Shown piece by piece: positions 10,073 through 17,618 of a DNA stretch of 64,000 nt (position 1 is the stretch's first letter; each line of letters begins with the position of its first letter). The notes beneath the pieces were generated by a model. The model saw only the letters and a list, made by a program, of their open reading frames with translations. It made no database searches and had not been told where the DNA came from. The stretch is from Clostridium sp. 12(A) (GTDB lineage Bacteria; Bacillota; Clostridia; Lachnospirales; Lachnospiraceae). Both the position numbers and the translations under genes were made by a program. The stretch is from positions 3,411,001 through 3,475,000 of the forward strand of contig JAGI01000002.1 of NCBI GenBank assembly GCA_000526575.1, written 5' to 3'.

Positions 10073-11008
10073 CTATCCCTCGCTTCTTGCCTTTTTCACA
10101 GCAGCCACCATACCTAGGTCATCCAGGCCGTAATAATGGACTATCTCATGATTGGTACCGGAAATCAGGTGACCGTCTGGAAGAGCTAAGTTCACCACCA
10201 TTTTTTTTGTTTCCCTAGAAACGATTTGAGCCACCATGCTTCCAAGTCCCCCATATGGGGAGTGCTCCTCTGCGGTGATAATGACATCTGCCTGACTGGC
10301 CGCCCTTTTGACAGCTTCTTCATCTATGGGCTTTAAGCAGTACATATCTATGAGCCCTACATCATATCCCTGCCTTTCCAGCTCTTTCTGTGCCTTTACA
10401 CCGTATGGAACCAGCTCGCCGCAGGTAATGATAACGGCATCCTTCCCTTCTGCCAGAACATGGGCGCGGTTTAAAGTAAAATCCATATCATCCCCGTAAA
10501 TGTCTTCGGTAGCAGAGCGGCTGACTCTTACGTATGCAGGTTTTTCATCCTTTAACAGTTCCCGGATTAAACGGGCAGTCTGAAACCGGTCGCTTGGGAC
10601 ATAGACCCGCATATCAGGAAGGCAGGCCATGGCCCCAATATCCTGGAGGGAGTGGTGTGTCATTCCAAGAGCGCCGTAGCTTATGCCGCCGCTGATGCCA
10701 ATCAGGGTCACATTGGTACCGGAATAGGCAACGTCTACTTTTACCTGCTCATAGCTTCTTGTGGAAAGAAAGCTGGCGGGAGAGGCTGCAAAGACTTTTT
10801 TTCCGCAGGAAGCCAGACCAGCGGATACAGAAACAAGATTCTGCTCTGCAATACCAAGCTCAATAAACTGCCGGGGAAATGCCTGGGCAAATGGGGCAAG
10901 AGAGGCAGAGCCTCTGGAATCCGAGCATGCCACAACAATCGTTCGGTCATTTTCCGCAGCTTCCATAAGAGTTTCACAAATTGCCTGGCGGTTTGTTATG
11001 TGGTTCAT
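10073..11008 (-). CDS. Transketolase, C-terminal subunit (pyrimidine-binding and C-terminal domains)
   Basis: The 311-residue subunit covers the second half of transketolase. The pyrimidine-binding domain contains FIELGIAEQNLVSVSAGLA with the conserved Glu that activates thiamine diphosphate, and ISYGALGMTHHSLQDIGAM. The swivelling C-terminal domain ends with ITAEEHSPYGGLGSMVAQIV. It must pair with the N-terminal subunit encoded just upstream. The ATG at 11008 has AGGAGGTG six bases ahead and overlaps the stop codon of the N-subunit in an ATGA arrangement, pointing to translational coupling. Split transketolases of this kind include the apulose-4-phosphate transketolase AptA/AptB; the acceptor and donor here are unproven. 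Confidence 0.85.
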   Translation of the reverse strand: MNHITNRQAICETLMEAAENDRTIVVACSDSRGSASLAPFAQAFPRQFIELGIAEQNLVSVSAGLASCGKKVFAASPASFLSTRSYEQVKVDVAYSGTNVTLIGISGGISYGALGMTHHSLQDIGAMACLPDMRVYVPSDRFQTARLIRELLKDEKPAYVRVSRSATEDIYGDDMDFTLNRAHVLAEGKDAVIITCGELVPYGVKAQKELERQGYDVGLIDMYCLKPIDEEAVKRAASQADVIITAEEHSPYGGLGSMVAQIVSRETKKMVVNLALPDGHLISGTNHEIVHYYGLDDLGMVAAVKKARSEG

Positions 11009-11823
11009 GAAAGCACCTCCTCTAATTCTCTGACAGCCGTCTGATACTGTTCTTCGTTCATCACCCCGTGATGCCATCCCTTTTGATTCTCCATAAAGGA
11101 AACTCCTTTTCCTTTTACCGTGTGGGCAATTACAGCTGTGGGCTGTCCCTTACACAAAGCCGCCTGCTGGTAGGCAGAGAGAAGACTGTCACAGTCATTG
11201 CCATCTTTCACATCGATGACGTTCCAGCCAAAGGCCCGGAACTTCTCTCCAAGGTCGCTTGTGCACATAACTTCATTGGTAGTTCCACTGATCTGAAGTC
11301 CATTTAAGTCTACCGTGGCACATAGATTATCAAGCTTATAGTGGGAGGCGGACATCATGGCCTCATAATTGGAGCCTTCCGCCATTTCACCATCTCCAAG
11401 AACCACATAGGTGCGATAGGTCTTTTCATCCATTTTTGCGGCAAGAGCCATTCCCACGCCTAAGGAAAGTCCGTGACCCAAAGACCCAGAGTTTATCTCG
11501 ATTCCTGGCACGCTGGTATTTGGATGTCCGATGTAAGGGGAATTGAAAGCACAAAAAGAGTGAATGGCCTCTTCCTTGTCAAAAAATCCCAGGTCGCCAA
11601 GAACCATGTAAAGGGCATCCACACAATGACCCTTGCTTAGAAGAAACCGGTCTCTGTTCTCATCCTTCATGTTTTTAGGACTTATATTCATGACCTGATA
11701 ATAAAGCACGGTCAAAATGTCCACAACGCTTAAATCTCCTCCTACATGGCCTGCTTTGGAATTGTAGATTTCCTCAATAATATCCCGGCGCAGCTCATAG
11801 GCCTTTTTTTTCAGTCGTTCCAT
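11005..11823 (-). CDS. Transketolase, N-terminal (TPP-binding) subunit
   Basis: The 272-residue subunit carries the pyrophosphate-binding domain. GHVGGDLSVVDILTVLYY, LSKGHCVDALYMVL and GHPNTSVPGIEINSGSLGHGLSLGVGMALA are typical, and the thiamine-diphosphate/Mg motif GDGEMAEGSNYEA with VDLNGLQ closes the site. It cannot work alone because the C-terminal half is encoded by the next gene, which overlaps by 4 bases. The frame is open to a TTG at 11835, but GGAG seven bases before the ATG at 11823 supports the shorter form. It follows the FucI-like isomerase by 18 bp in the same operon. Confidence 0.87.
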   Translation of the reverse strand: MERLKKKAYELRRDIIEEIYNSKAGHVGGDLSVVDILTVLYYQVMNISPKNMKDENRDRFLLSKGHCVDALYMVLGDLGFFDKEEAIHSFCAFNSPYIGHPNTSVPGIEINSGSLGHGLSLGVGMALAAKMDEKTYRTYVVLGDGEMAEGSNYEAMMSASHYKLDNLCATVDLNGLQISGTTNEVMCTSDLGEKFRAFGWNVIDVKDGNDCDSLLSAYQQAALCKGQPTAVIAHTVKGKGVSFMENQKGWHHGVMNEEQYQTAVRELEEVLS

Positions 11824-11841
11824 AATTTTCTCCAATTCAGT

Positions 11842-13242
11842 TTATTCTCCGCGAATATATGCTTTTATTTCTTCCTCGTTGTTGTCATACAGGTCCGGGG
11901 TAATGCCAAGATATTTGCAGGCTTCATAGAGGACCGGGACCACATCCTTATGGATGCCCACGCAGTGATGAATGTAAGGGCCTTCCACGATCTTAGCTTC
12001 CAGGCGCTTTAAATTCTTTACCTCCACCCACACATAGGTCCCCTTGGTGTAAGGACCTTCAATCCCTTTGGCGTTTCCAAGGAGTAGAGAGTACTCTCCA
12101 TTGTCTCCGTCAAACCGGCACAGAGTCATGTCTCCAAGCTTAGCCTGTGCTTCTACAGCGCCGGGGTGAGAAAATGCCAGAGGGTATCCTATGGTTGGCT
12201 TACAGGCTGCACAGGATAAGGGCCAGGGGCCGCAGTGCTGGAGAAGCTCTCCATTTTCATTGTCCGGATGGCGCACGGTCCAATCCGCAAAAAAGGTTCT
12301 GGCCTCATCCATTCCAGCCGCTTCGCACATAATAGCGGTAATTGCCCCGTGTATATCGGTTTCGCACACAACGGGAAGTCCTTCTTCATTTAACAGGCTG
12401 TTGGCGGCGCAGGGCATGATTCCGATTTCTGACTGAAGGGCATTCCAGCACTGAATTGCCACTGCATTACAGCCATAGCGTTTAGCCAGAGCTTTCATGG
12501 CTATTTTTAAGGCTGCCACCATCTCTAGTTCTTCCTCGTTAATAGCCACATTGAAATTTTCTCTGCAGTACGCCATGATTTCTTGAATCGTTTCCTTATC
12601 TTCCCGTACCCTCTTTATCTCTGCTGTCAGTTCAGGCATGGGAATAGGGGCCAGCTGTATCTGAAATCGCTCTAAAAGTTCACCTTCGTTACACATGGTG
12701 GACCAGAAATCAAAGGGTCTTGGTCCGATCTGCAAAATTCTTGTTTTCCGAAATGTTTTCACCACGTTACAGACAGCAAGAAAGTTACGGATTCCCCGTT
12801 CAAATTCTTCATCCTCCAGCCTGCAATTGCATAAATAGGTAAATGGAATCCGAAATCTTCTAAGTACCTTACCAGTAGCAAACAGTCCGCACTGACTGTC
12901 TCTAAGACGAATGCCATCTTCATCAGGACGTTCATCCCTTGGCCCCCAGAGAAGTACCGGTACATTAAGTTCTTTTGCGAGTCTGGCCACTTCATATTCC
13001 GTGCCGAAATTACCATGGGGTACAAATAAGCCATCCACCCCTTGTTCTTTAAATTTCTTTTCAATTCTGACCCGGTCTTCTTCCCGGTGAAGCAGTCCAT
13101 CTTCTGAAATATCCTTTATATCCACAAAGGATACTCCAAGTTCTTCCAACCGTGCTCTTGTTAAATCCGCATACTTCACTGCATCCGGAGCCGAAAAGAT
13201 ACTCCTTCTGGTAGGGGCGACCCCCAATACTACATTTGCCAT
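11842..13242 (-). CDS. L-fucose/L-arabinose isomerase-family sugar isomerase
   Basis: The 466-residue cytosolic protein matches the FucI/AraA-like isomerase architecture. An N-terminal Rossmann-like region (DGLFVPHGNFGTEYEVARLA, VLLWGPRDERP) is followed by a metal-site segment VVCETDIHGAITAIMCEAAG, in which Glu and Asp are the expected divalent-metal ligands, and a late His in GPYIHHCVGIHKD. It should convert an aldose to the 2-ketose that the downstream FGGY kinase phosphorylates. AGGAGGT seven bases upstream selects the ATG at 13242 over a GTG at 13260. It is the first gene of the operon isomerase, transketolase N, transketolase C, kinase, LacI. The substrate is unproven: FucI-type enzymes act on several sugars. 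Confidence 0.75.
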   Translation of the reverse strand: MANVVLGVAPTRRSIFSAPDAVKYADLTRARLEELGVSFVDIKDISEDGLLHREEDRVRIEKKFKEQGVDGLFVPHGNFGTEYEVARLAKELNVPVLLWGPRDERPDEDGIRLRDSQCGLFATGKVLRRFRIPFTYLCNCRLEDEEFERGIRNFLAVCNVVKTFRKTRILQIGPRPFDFWSTMCNEGELLERFQIQLAPIPMPELTAEIKRVREDKETIQEIMAYCRENFNVAINEEELEMVAALKIAMKALAKRYGCNAVAIQCWNALQSEIGIMPCAANSLLNEEGLPVVCETDIHGAITAIMCEAAGMDEARTFFADWTVRHPDNENGELLQHCGPWPLSCAACKPTIGYPLAFSHPGAVEAQAKLGDMTLCRFDGDNGEYSLLLGNAKGIEGPYTKGTYVWVEVKNLKRLEAKIVEGPYIHHCVGIHKDVVPVLYEACKYLGITPDLYDNNEEEIKAYIRGE

Positions 13243-13292
13243 TGCATGACCTCCTGCCACTCATTTGATACCCCTATTATTTGCTTATATCT

Positions 13293-13352
13293 ACTTAATA
13301 TCAATCAATAATTAAGCAAACTTCAGTGATTAATTGACTTAATTTACTTAAT
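13293..13352. promoter_or_regulatory. Cluster of ACTTAAT half-sites in the divergent isomerase/LacI promoter
   Basis: ACTTAAT occurs at 13293-13299, 13337-13343 and 13346-13352, and the inverted form ATTAAG at 13311-13316. The first ACTTAAT and ATTAAG form an inverted repeat; the last two are direct repeats nine bases apart overlapping the promoter of the divergent LacI gene. This suggests operators of one of the two flanking LacI regulators. Confidence 0.45.
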
Positions 13353-13362
13353 CTGATACAGT
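13334..13362 (+). promoter_or_regulatory. Promoter of the second LacI regulator
   Basis: TTGACT (13334-13339), a 17-bp spacer and TACAGT (13357-13362) resemble a sigma-A promoter. Two ACTTAAT half-sites lie inside it, as expected for autoregulation. The coding start is at 13397. Confidence 0.5.
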
Positions 13363-13396
13363 GTTCTCAAATGATTTGCTGAAAGGAGTATTCGGG

Positions 13397-14410
13397 ATGT
13401 CCATAACGGCAAAAGAGCTTGCTAAACTACTTAATCTATCTGAAGCTGCCATTTCCATGGCCCTTCATAATAAGCCAGGAGTCAGTACCGGAACACGGAA
13501 AAAGGTGCTTGAGGCGGCGAAGGCACAGGGATATGATTTTTCCAGAATTGGGGAACCATCTTTCCGGACAGGGTATCAGGGCACCGTACATTTTATTATT
13601 TATAAAAGAAGTGGGGCAGTGGTAGGGGACACTCCTTTTTTCTCCCAGCTTTCGGAGGGGGTAGGCCTGGGCTTAAAGGAGTCTCCCTATCATCTGAATG
13701 TGACTTACCTTTATGGCGATGACCGGGTGGAGGAACAGCTTTCTGATGTGGTTCGCTCCGGAAGCAAAGGCATTCTTTTGCTGGGAACGGAAATGCAGGA
13801 GCATGATTTCAAGCCATTTTTAAAGCTTCCGATTCCCCTTGTGGTTCTGGATACCAGTTTTGAAAATATCAGTGGAAACTACGTCCTTATCGACAATGTA
13901 CAAGGGGCATATTTTGCAACTCGTTATCTGATCAAAAAATTAAAGGTCCAGCCAGGATACTTACAGTCATCCTATCCCATAACCAATTTTCTGGAGCGGT
14001 CCGATGGTTTTTATAAAGCCGTGCGGCAAAATGGAATGTCTGCCTCAAAAACTCAGGTGCACCGGCTGACTCCTTCCATGGAAGGAGCCTATGCCGACAT
14101 GACTGCGCTTCTAACCCAGGGGGAAGTCCCAGCCAGATGTTATTTTGCGGACAATGATTTCATCGCTGCGGGAGCTATGAGGGCCTTTCGTGATTATGGC
14201 TACCGCATTCCCCAGGACATAGCCATTGCTGGTTTTGATAATTTACCAATCAGTACGATGATCGAGCCGCCGCTCACTACCATACACGTTCCAAAGCAAA
14301 GTATTGGGATACTGGCGGCCAAAAGGCTGGTGGAGTTAATTGGGGATAAAAGTAAAGATCCCGTGAAAATATTGGCAGGCACAACTCTGATAAAACGAAA
14401 ATCTGTATAA
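13397..14410 (+). CDS. LacI-family transcriptional regulator (second, divergent)
   Basis: The 337-residue protein begins with a LacI helix-turn-helix (SITAKELAKLLNLSEAAISMALHNKPGV) followed by the sugar-sensing domain (FIAAGAMRAFRDYGYRIPQDIAIAGFDNLP is the classical late motif). AGGAG eight bases before the ATG at 13397 selects this start over a GTG at 13361. It is divergent from the isomerase operon and separated from it by about 150 bp that hold the half-site cluster, so it is the likely repressor of that operon. It differs clearly from the LacI protein at 7.5-8.6 kb; having two regulators may let the transport and catabolic operons respond to different ligands (inference). Confidence 0.88.
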   Translation: MSITAKELAKLLNLSEAAISMALHNKPGVSTGTRKKVLEAAKAQGYDFSRIGEPSFRTGYQGTVHFIIYKRSGAVVGDTPFFSQLSEGVGLGLKESPYHLNVTYLYGDDRVEEQLSDVVRSGSKGILLLGTEMQEHDFKPFLKLPIPLVVLDTSFENISGNYVLIDNVQGAYFATRYLIKKLKVQPGYLQSSYPITNFLERSDGFYKAVRQNGMSASKTQVHRLTPSMEGAYADMTALLTQGEVPARCYFADNDFIAAGAMRAFRDYGYRIPQDIAIAGFDNLPISTMIEPPLTTIHVPKQSIGILAAKRLVELIGDKSKDPVKILAGTTLIKRKSV

Positions 14411-14414
14411 AAAA

Positions 14415-14460
14415 GAAAGGTGTCATGAAGCAACGATGAAGCTGCTTTATGACACCTTTC
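14415..14460. terminator. Bidirectional terminator between the LacI gene and mecA
   Basis: GAAAGGTGTCAT (14415-14426) pairs perfectly with 14449-14460, with an additional inner AAGCA/TGCTT pairing. A-rich sequence precedes it and T-rich sequence follows, and it sits between two convergent genes. Confidence 0.8.
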
Positions 14461-14498
14461 TCTGATTTGTGATGAAGTACTATGAACAAAGGGACGGA

Positions 14499-15218
14499 TT
14501 AAAGTCTGGCTAATGACTGAAGGGCGTGGCCTTCAATCAGGACCTCGTAATGTTCCTTGTAGTACGCTTCGGAAGCGTAATCCTGACGAATCTTAGAGCC
14601 ATATTCTGCAAGCAGGTTGCAGATACGGTTAAACTCTGTTGTCTTGTCAGGAGAATTGCGCAGTACCAGGAAATATTGTCTGGTAGATGGCTTTTTATAT
14701 AATGTATTCTCTCCGTCATAAACCTGTCCGATTGCCCTTGCGGCGTCGGAAATCTGATCCAAACTTTGAAAACTATAGATTCGTATGGAGGAAGCACCAG
14801 TAGATTCTTTTGGCTTTTCGGCTTCCGGTTCGTTCTTCTTATCGATTCCCAGCAGATTTAACAAGCCGTCAGCACCTTCTAATAGTTCGCTGGCCAGATC
14901 TCCTGGCATGGAATCCAAGTCTTCATCAGTAGATGGTGAAAATTTTGCAAATCTTGTATCTAATTCTTCCGGATCTTCAATCTTTGTAATAACTAACATT
15001 ACGCTTTCGTTGGATAATGGGATCGCTTCTACCATGAGAGGAATGTCTTCTGCTTCGAATCCCACTTCGTTAGAGGCTTTCTGAATCATCTCGCGGAACA
15101 GGTTGCGGGCTTTTTCACTGCCGTAAGCAAGCTCGCCTAAATTTAGGTTTCGGACACTTAAATCAAAGCTGGTAAGCGTACAACGGATCTGATTTTCATT
15201 GATACGTTCTATCTTCAT
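14499..15218 (-). CDS. mecA: MecA-family adaptor protein
   Basis: The 239-residue protein opens with MKIERINENQIRCTLTSFDL, the typical MecA start, then an acidic linker (roughly residues 95-140) and a C-terminal MecA domain (IRIYSFQSLDQISDAARAI). MecA proteins deliver substrates to the ClpC AAA+ unfoldase for ClpCP degradation and in bacilli restrain competence. Two earlier in-frame codons exist, up to 15278, but AGGAAGTGA stands five bases before the ATG at 15218 and family homology starts there. It is a single-gene unit, convergent with the LacI gene and with its own AT-rich upstream region. Confidence 0.9.
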   Translation of the reverse strand: MKIERINENQIRCTLTSFDLSVRNLNLGELAYGSEKARNLFREMIQKASNEVGFEAEDIPLMVEAIPLSNESVMLVITKIEDPEELDTRFAKFSPSTDEDLDSMPGDLASELLEGADGLLNLLGIDKKNEPEAEKPKESTGASSIRIYSFQSLDQISDAARAIGQVYDGENTLYKKPSTRQYFLVLRNSPDKTTEFNRICNLLAEYGSKIRQDYASEAYYKEHYEVLIEGHALQSLARL

Positions 15219-15590
15219 AGGATCACTTCCTGTTCTATTTAAAAATGGTATATGAATATTTACATACTTCCTCAACATAACTATACTATATAATATAGCA
15301 AAAAGGCAATTACTATGTGAAAAAATTTATATAAATTTAAGGTTTATATGCAAAAAACCGGGTATCCTATGTAATTCATGGGATTTATCAGTTTTGTTTT
15401 TGATATGATTTTTTGGGATTTTATATCTTGTAGTTTACCTTTTAATGATAGATTAAATACTGGTTACAATCCTCAATCATGTAATTTGCTAGATGCATTA
15501 TAATGTAGTTGTAATGATGTATTATATGAAAAATGAAAGCATTAAGACACGCTTATTTTTCATGTGATTTAAGAATTTCAAATATTGTAG
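15219..15590. other. AT-rich upstream region of mecA; no gene seen
   Basis: About 370 bp of very AT-rich DNA must hold the mecA promoter (minus strand). A hairpin (TGAAAAAT arm near 15527 with ATTTTTCA near 15560) is visible just before the toxin promoter. I found no reading frame with a convincing ribosome-binding site here. Confidence 0.4.
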
Positions 15591-15619
15591 TTAATGGTAA
15601 TATATGGTAGTATTGTATC
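15591..15619 (+). promoter_or_regulatory. Candidate promoter of the type I toxin mRNA
   Basis: TTGTAG, a 17-bp spacer and TAGTAT precede the toxin leader by about 80 bp. The -10 is moderate. It would give a leader of about 75 nt containing the Shine-Dalgarno sequestering sequence. Confidence 0.4.
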
Positions 15620-15642
15620 AGGAGTAATCGAATACAGGGTGG

Positions 15643-15687
15643 AACCTCCCGGCTTTTATGTCTTTACGTCATAGTAAGAGGGGAGGT
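15643..15687 (+). promoter_or_regulatory. Shine-Dalgarno sequestering hairpin in the toxin leader
   Basis: ACCTCCC (15643-15649) is perfectly complementary to GGGAGGT (15681-15687), the ribosome-binding site of the small toxin ORF. Such leader pairings keep full-length type I toxin mRNAs translationally silent. Confidence 0.6.
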
Positions 15688-15697
15688 GGTGCTGGAT

Positions 15698-15778
15698 ATG
15701 TTTTCATTTGCAGATGTGCTATTATTTGCAACATTTATCTTGGCATTGCTGACTTACATAGATAAGTTAAAAAAATAG
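15698..15778 (+). CDS. Small hydrophobic peptide, holin-like type I toxin
   Basis: A 26-residue ORF encodes a peptide with one membrane-spanning hydrophobic stretch (LLFATFILALLTYI) and a basic tail (DKLKK), the usual build of the short holin-like (Hol_Tox/TxpA-like) type I toxins of Firmicutes. A strong GGGGAGG lies 11 bases before the ATG and is itself paired with an upstream sequence. The peptide would insert in the membrane and depolarise it if over-expressed. The tail of the ORF and its 3' untranslated region are overlapped by an antisense transcript unit with a consensus promoter. The ORF is well below normal gene-calling length. In-frame GTG codons upstream offer alternative starts. 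Confidence 0.7.
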   Translation: MFSFADVLLFATFILALLTYIDKLKK

Positions 15779-15869
15779 CCTACCCTGACGCAAACAGGAT
15801 AGGCGGTGTCCGTTAGGACATTTTGCATTTTCTGGGAGCTTCCACCTTGTGTGGCGGTTACTCTTTTAT
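15768..15869 (-). ncRNA. Antisense antitoxin RNA of the type I system (about 100 nt)
   Basis: On the minus strand a consensus promoter (-35 TTGACA at 15899-15904, 17-bp spacer, -10 TATATT at 15876-15881) predicts initiation near 15869. The transcript would end at a terminator made of GCCTATCCTG/CAGGGTAGGC (15778-15804) and a run of T (15769-15775). It would be fully complementary to the last toxin codons and the toxin 3' region, the geometry of RatA/TxpA-like pairs. The element also contains the GGGAGC...GTGGCGGTTACTC region often seen downstream of these toxins. Ends are predicted, not measured. Confidence 0.65.
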
Positions 15870-15875
15870 ATTACT

Positions 15876-15904
15876 AATATATCATCTATATATCATCATG
15901 TCAA
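15876..15904 (-). promoter_or_regulatory. Consensus sigma-A promoter of the antisense antitoxin RNA
   Basis: The minus strand reads TTGACA, 17 bp, TATATT. The -35 is a perfect match and the -10 differs at one position. It is the best promoter match I noticed in the window and it points against the toxin gene. Confidence 0.7.
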
Positions 15905-15941
15905 CTTGATAAAAGCACAATTATTATATATATATTATTTT

Positions 15942-15973
15942 GCAAGCAACCGGTAATTCCTGCTTGCTTTTTT
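15942..15973 (+). terminator. Rho-independent terminator downstream of the toxin-antitoxin locus
   Basis: GCAAGCA (15942-15948) pairs with TGCTTGC (15961-15967) around a 12-nt loop and is followed by T residues. It ends plus-strand transcription before the kinase gene. Confidence 0.7.
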
Positions 15974-16092
15974 AATACAGAAAACATAGATAATCTTATA
16001 ACCGATAATTATTAAGAAAAATAGAATTTGAACAGAGAAAATAAATTTAACAAAAAATTAATTGCTAAAAATCAAAAAATGGAATAAAATGG

Positions 16093-17598
16093 ATGCCAAG
16101 AGATGATATTGGACAGGCAATTAAGGAGGTGGCTGCAATAAGCGCCGTTCTGTTTGGAAAATATCAGCTACGTGGCATCTTGGGAACCGGTCGGGCAGGA
16201 ACAGTATTTCTGGCGGTTCATCTTGGGCTTGAGGAATACCGTGCGATCAAGCGGGTACCCAAAAGCATTCTCAATTACGATCGTTTCAGACGAGAAGCAC
16301 TTGTTCTAAAGGAGCTTCGCCATCCCGGAATCCCCATTGTTTATGACGTAGAAGAAGACGAATCATATAGTTATTTAATCGAAGAGTATCTGGAAGGAGA
16401 ATCTTTATATGACCTTGTAAAAAAGCAGGGCCATCTGTCTAGGGAACTGGCCATATATTATGGGATCCAGTTGACCAACATCATTCATTACCTGCATTCC
16501 GCAGGACCAAACCCCATTTTACATTTAGATTTACAGCCGAAGAACCTTTTGTTGTGCCATGATACGGTGAAGCTGATTGATTTTGGACTTGCTGCATCCA
16601 TGGATGTTGCCAATGAGCCAGGCGAGCGGTACGGGACCGTAGGATGTGCGGCACCGGAGCAATACAAAAAAGACGGAATCCTGGATGAGAGAACAGATAT
16701 CTATGCCATTGGTACGATCCTCCATTATTTATACACAGGAACATTTCCGGAGCTGCCATACAAGCCGGGCCAAACTGTGGATCCTGCTCTGTCAGCCATT
16801 CTATCCGGTTGCCTCAAGGAAGAAAAAGAAGACCGCTTTTCAACGGCACAAGCGCTTGGTGAAAGGCTAATACAGCTTAAAAACATGGGAACGGCTGCGA
16901 AAGACCGTCTACAATCATCATCTCTTACGATTGCTCTGTTCGGGAGCAAGCCAGGGGCCGGAGCTACTCACATCGGAATCGGCCTGTCTGTCTATCTTAG
17001 AAATCTAGGTTACCCCAATTTATTAGAAGAAAAAACAGATTCCGGTATGGGAGCTGGTCTCTTTGCCTATGCCGGAGGAGTACGGGACAAATATGGTCTA
17101 TTGCGTCATCATGGATTTATCTGGAAGCCCTACTACGGTCCTGGAGTAAAGCTTAAGGAACCTCCTATTCACGTGAAGATTCTGGATTACGGTGATAGTG
17201 AAGAAGCCGTTCTTTCCGGGGAAATTGACGCCATCCTCATGGTTTGTGACGGAAGCCAGTGGAGCAGTGAAACGTCGTGGCAGGCGGCAAGCAGGGCAGT
17301 GAAAAAAGGATTGCCCTATGGAATTATATATAATCACACGGTTCCAGGGGCCAGAATCCGGCTGCCGGAAGGTGGCGAAGCCGACCGGTGTTTTCGTGCG
17401 CCTTATTTTCCTGACCCTTTTTCTATTGAAAAGGGAGAATTACAGTTTTATAAGGCACTTCTTTCCAGGCTGCTAAAAGATAAGAATATGAAACAAAGAT
17501 GGTTAGCCGGAATAAGAGGCAGGCTGGTGTCCTGGGTTACAGGGCTTTTTGATCCAATGGTTTCAGGAAAAGGAAAGAGCATCTGGAAGGGATGGTAA
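16093..17598 (+). CDS. Ser/Thr protein kinase with degenerate P-loop C-terminal domain
   Basis: The first about 265 residues form a Hanks-type kinase: glycine loop LGTGRAGTVF, the lysine in YRAIKRV, catalytic loop HLDLQPKNLLL (Asp kept, HRD written HLD), KLIDFGLA and an activation segment GTVGCAAPEQY. Residues about 280-460 form a second domain beginning LFGSKPGAGATHIGIGLSVYL, which looks like a MinD/ParA-type P-loop that has lost the catalytic lysine of GKT. There is no transmembrane segment. The ATG at 16093 has no ribosome-binding site; a perfect AAGGAGG lies at 16123-16129, eight bases before an in-frame ATA (16138), so the true start is uncertain. The next gene overlaps or follows immediately and has a similar P-loop-like fold. 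The target is unknown. Confidence 0.8.
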   Translation: MPRDDIGQAIKEVAAISAVLFGKYQLRGILGTGRAGTVFLAVHLGLEEYRAIKRVPKSILNYDRFRREALVLKELRHPGIPIVYDVEEDESYSYLIEEYLEGESLYDLVKKQGHLSRELAIYYGIQLTNIIHYLHSAGPNPILHLDLQPKNLLLCHDTVKLIDFGLAASMDVANEPGERYGTVGCAAPEQYKKDGILDERTDIYAIGTILHYLYTGTFPELPYKPGQTVDPALSAILSGCLKEEKEDRFSTAQALGERLIQLKNMGTAAKDRLQSSSLTIALFGSKPGAGATHIGIGLSVYLRNLGYPNLLEEKTDSGMGAGLFAYAGGVRDKYGLLRHHGFIWKPYYGPGVKLKEPPIHVKILDYGDSEEAVLSGEIDAILMVCDGSQWSSETSWQAASRAVKKGLPYGIIYNHTVPGARIRLPEGGEADRCFRAPYFPDPFSIEKGELQFYKALLSRLLKDKNMKQRWLAGIRGRLVSWVTGLFDPMVSGKGKSIWKGW

Positions 17599-17618
17599 TT
17601 ATAAAAGGAAAGAAAAGT

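Noticed and set aside
10652..11044. 130-codon plus-strand frame
   Set aside because: Antisense shadow of the transketolase C-subunit, without a ribosome-binding site or recognisable domain.
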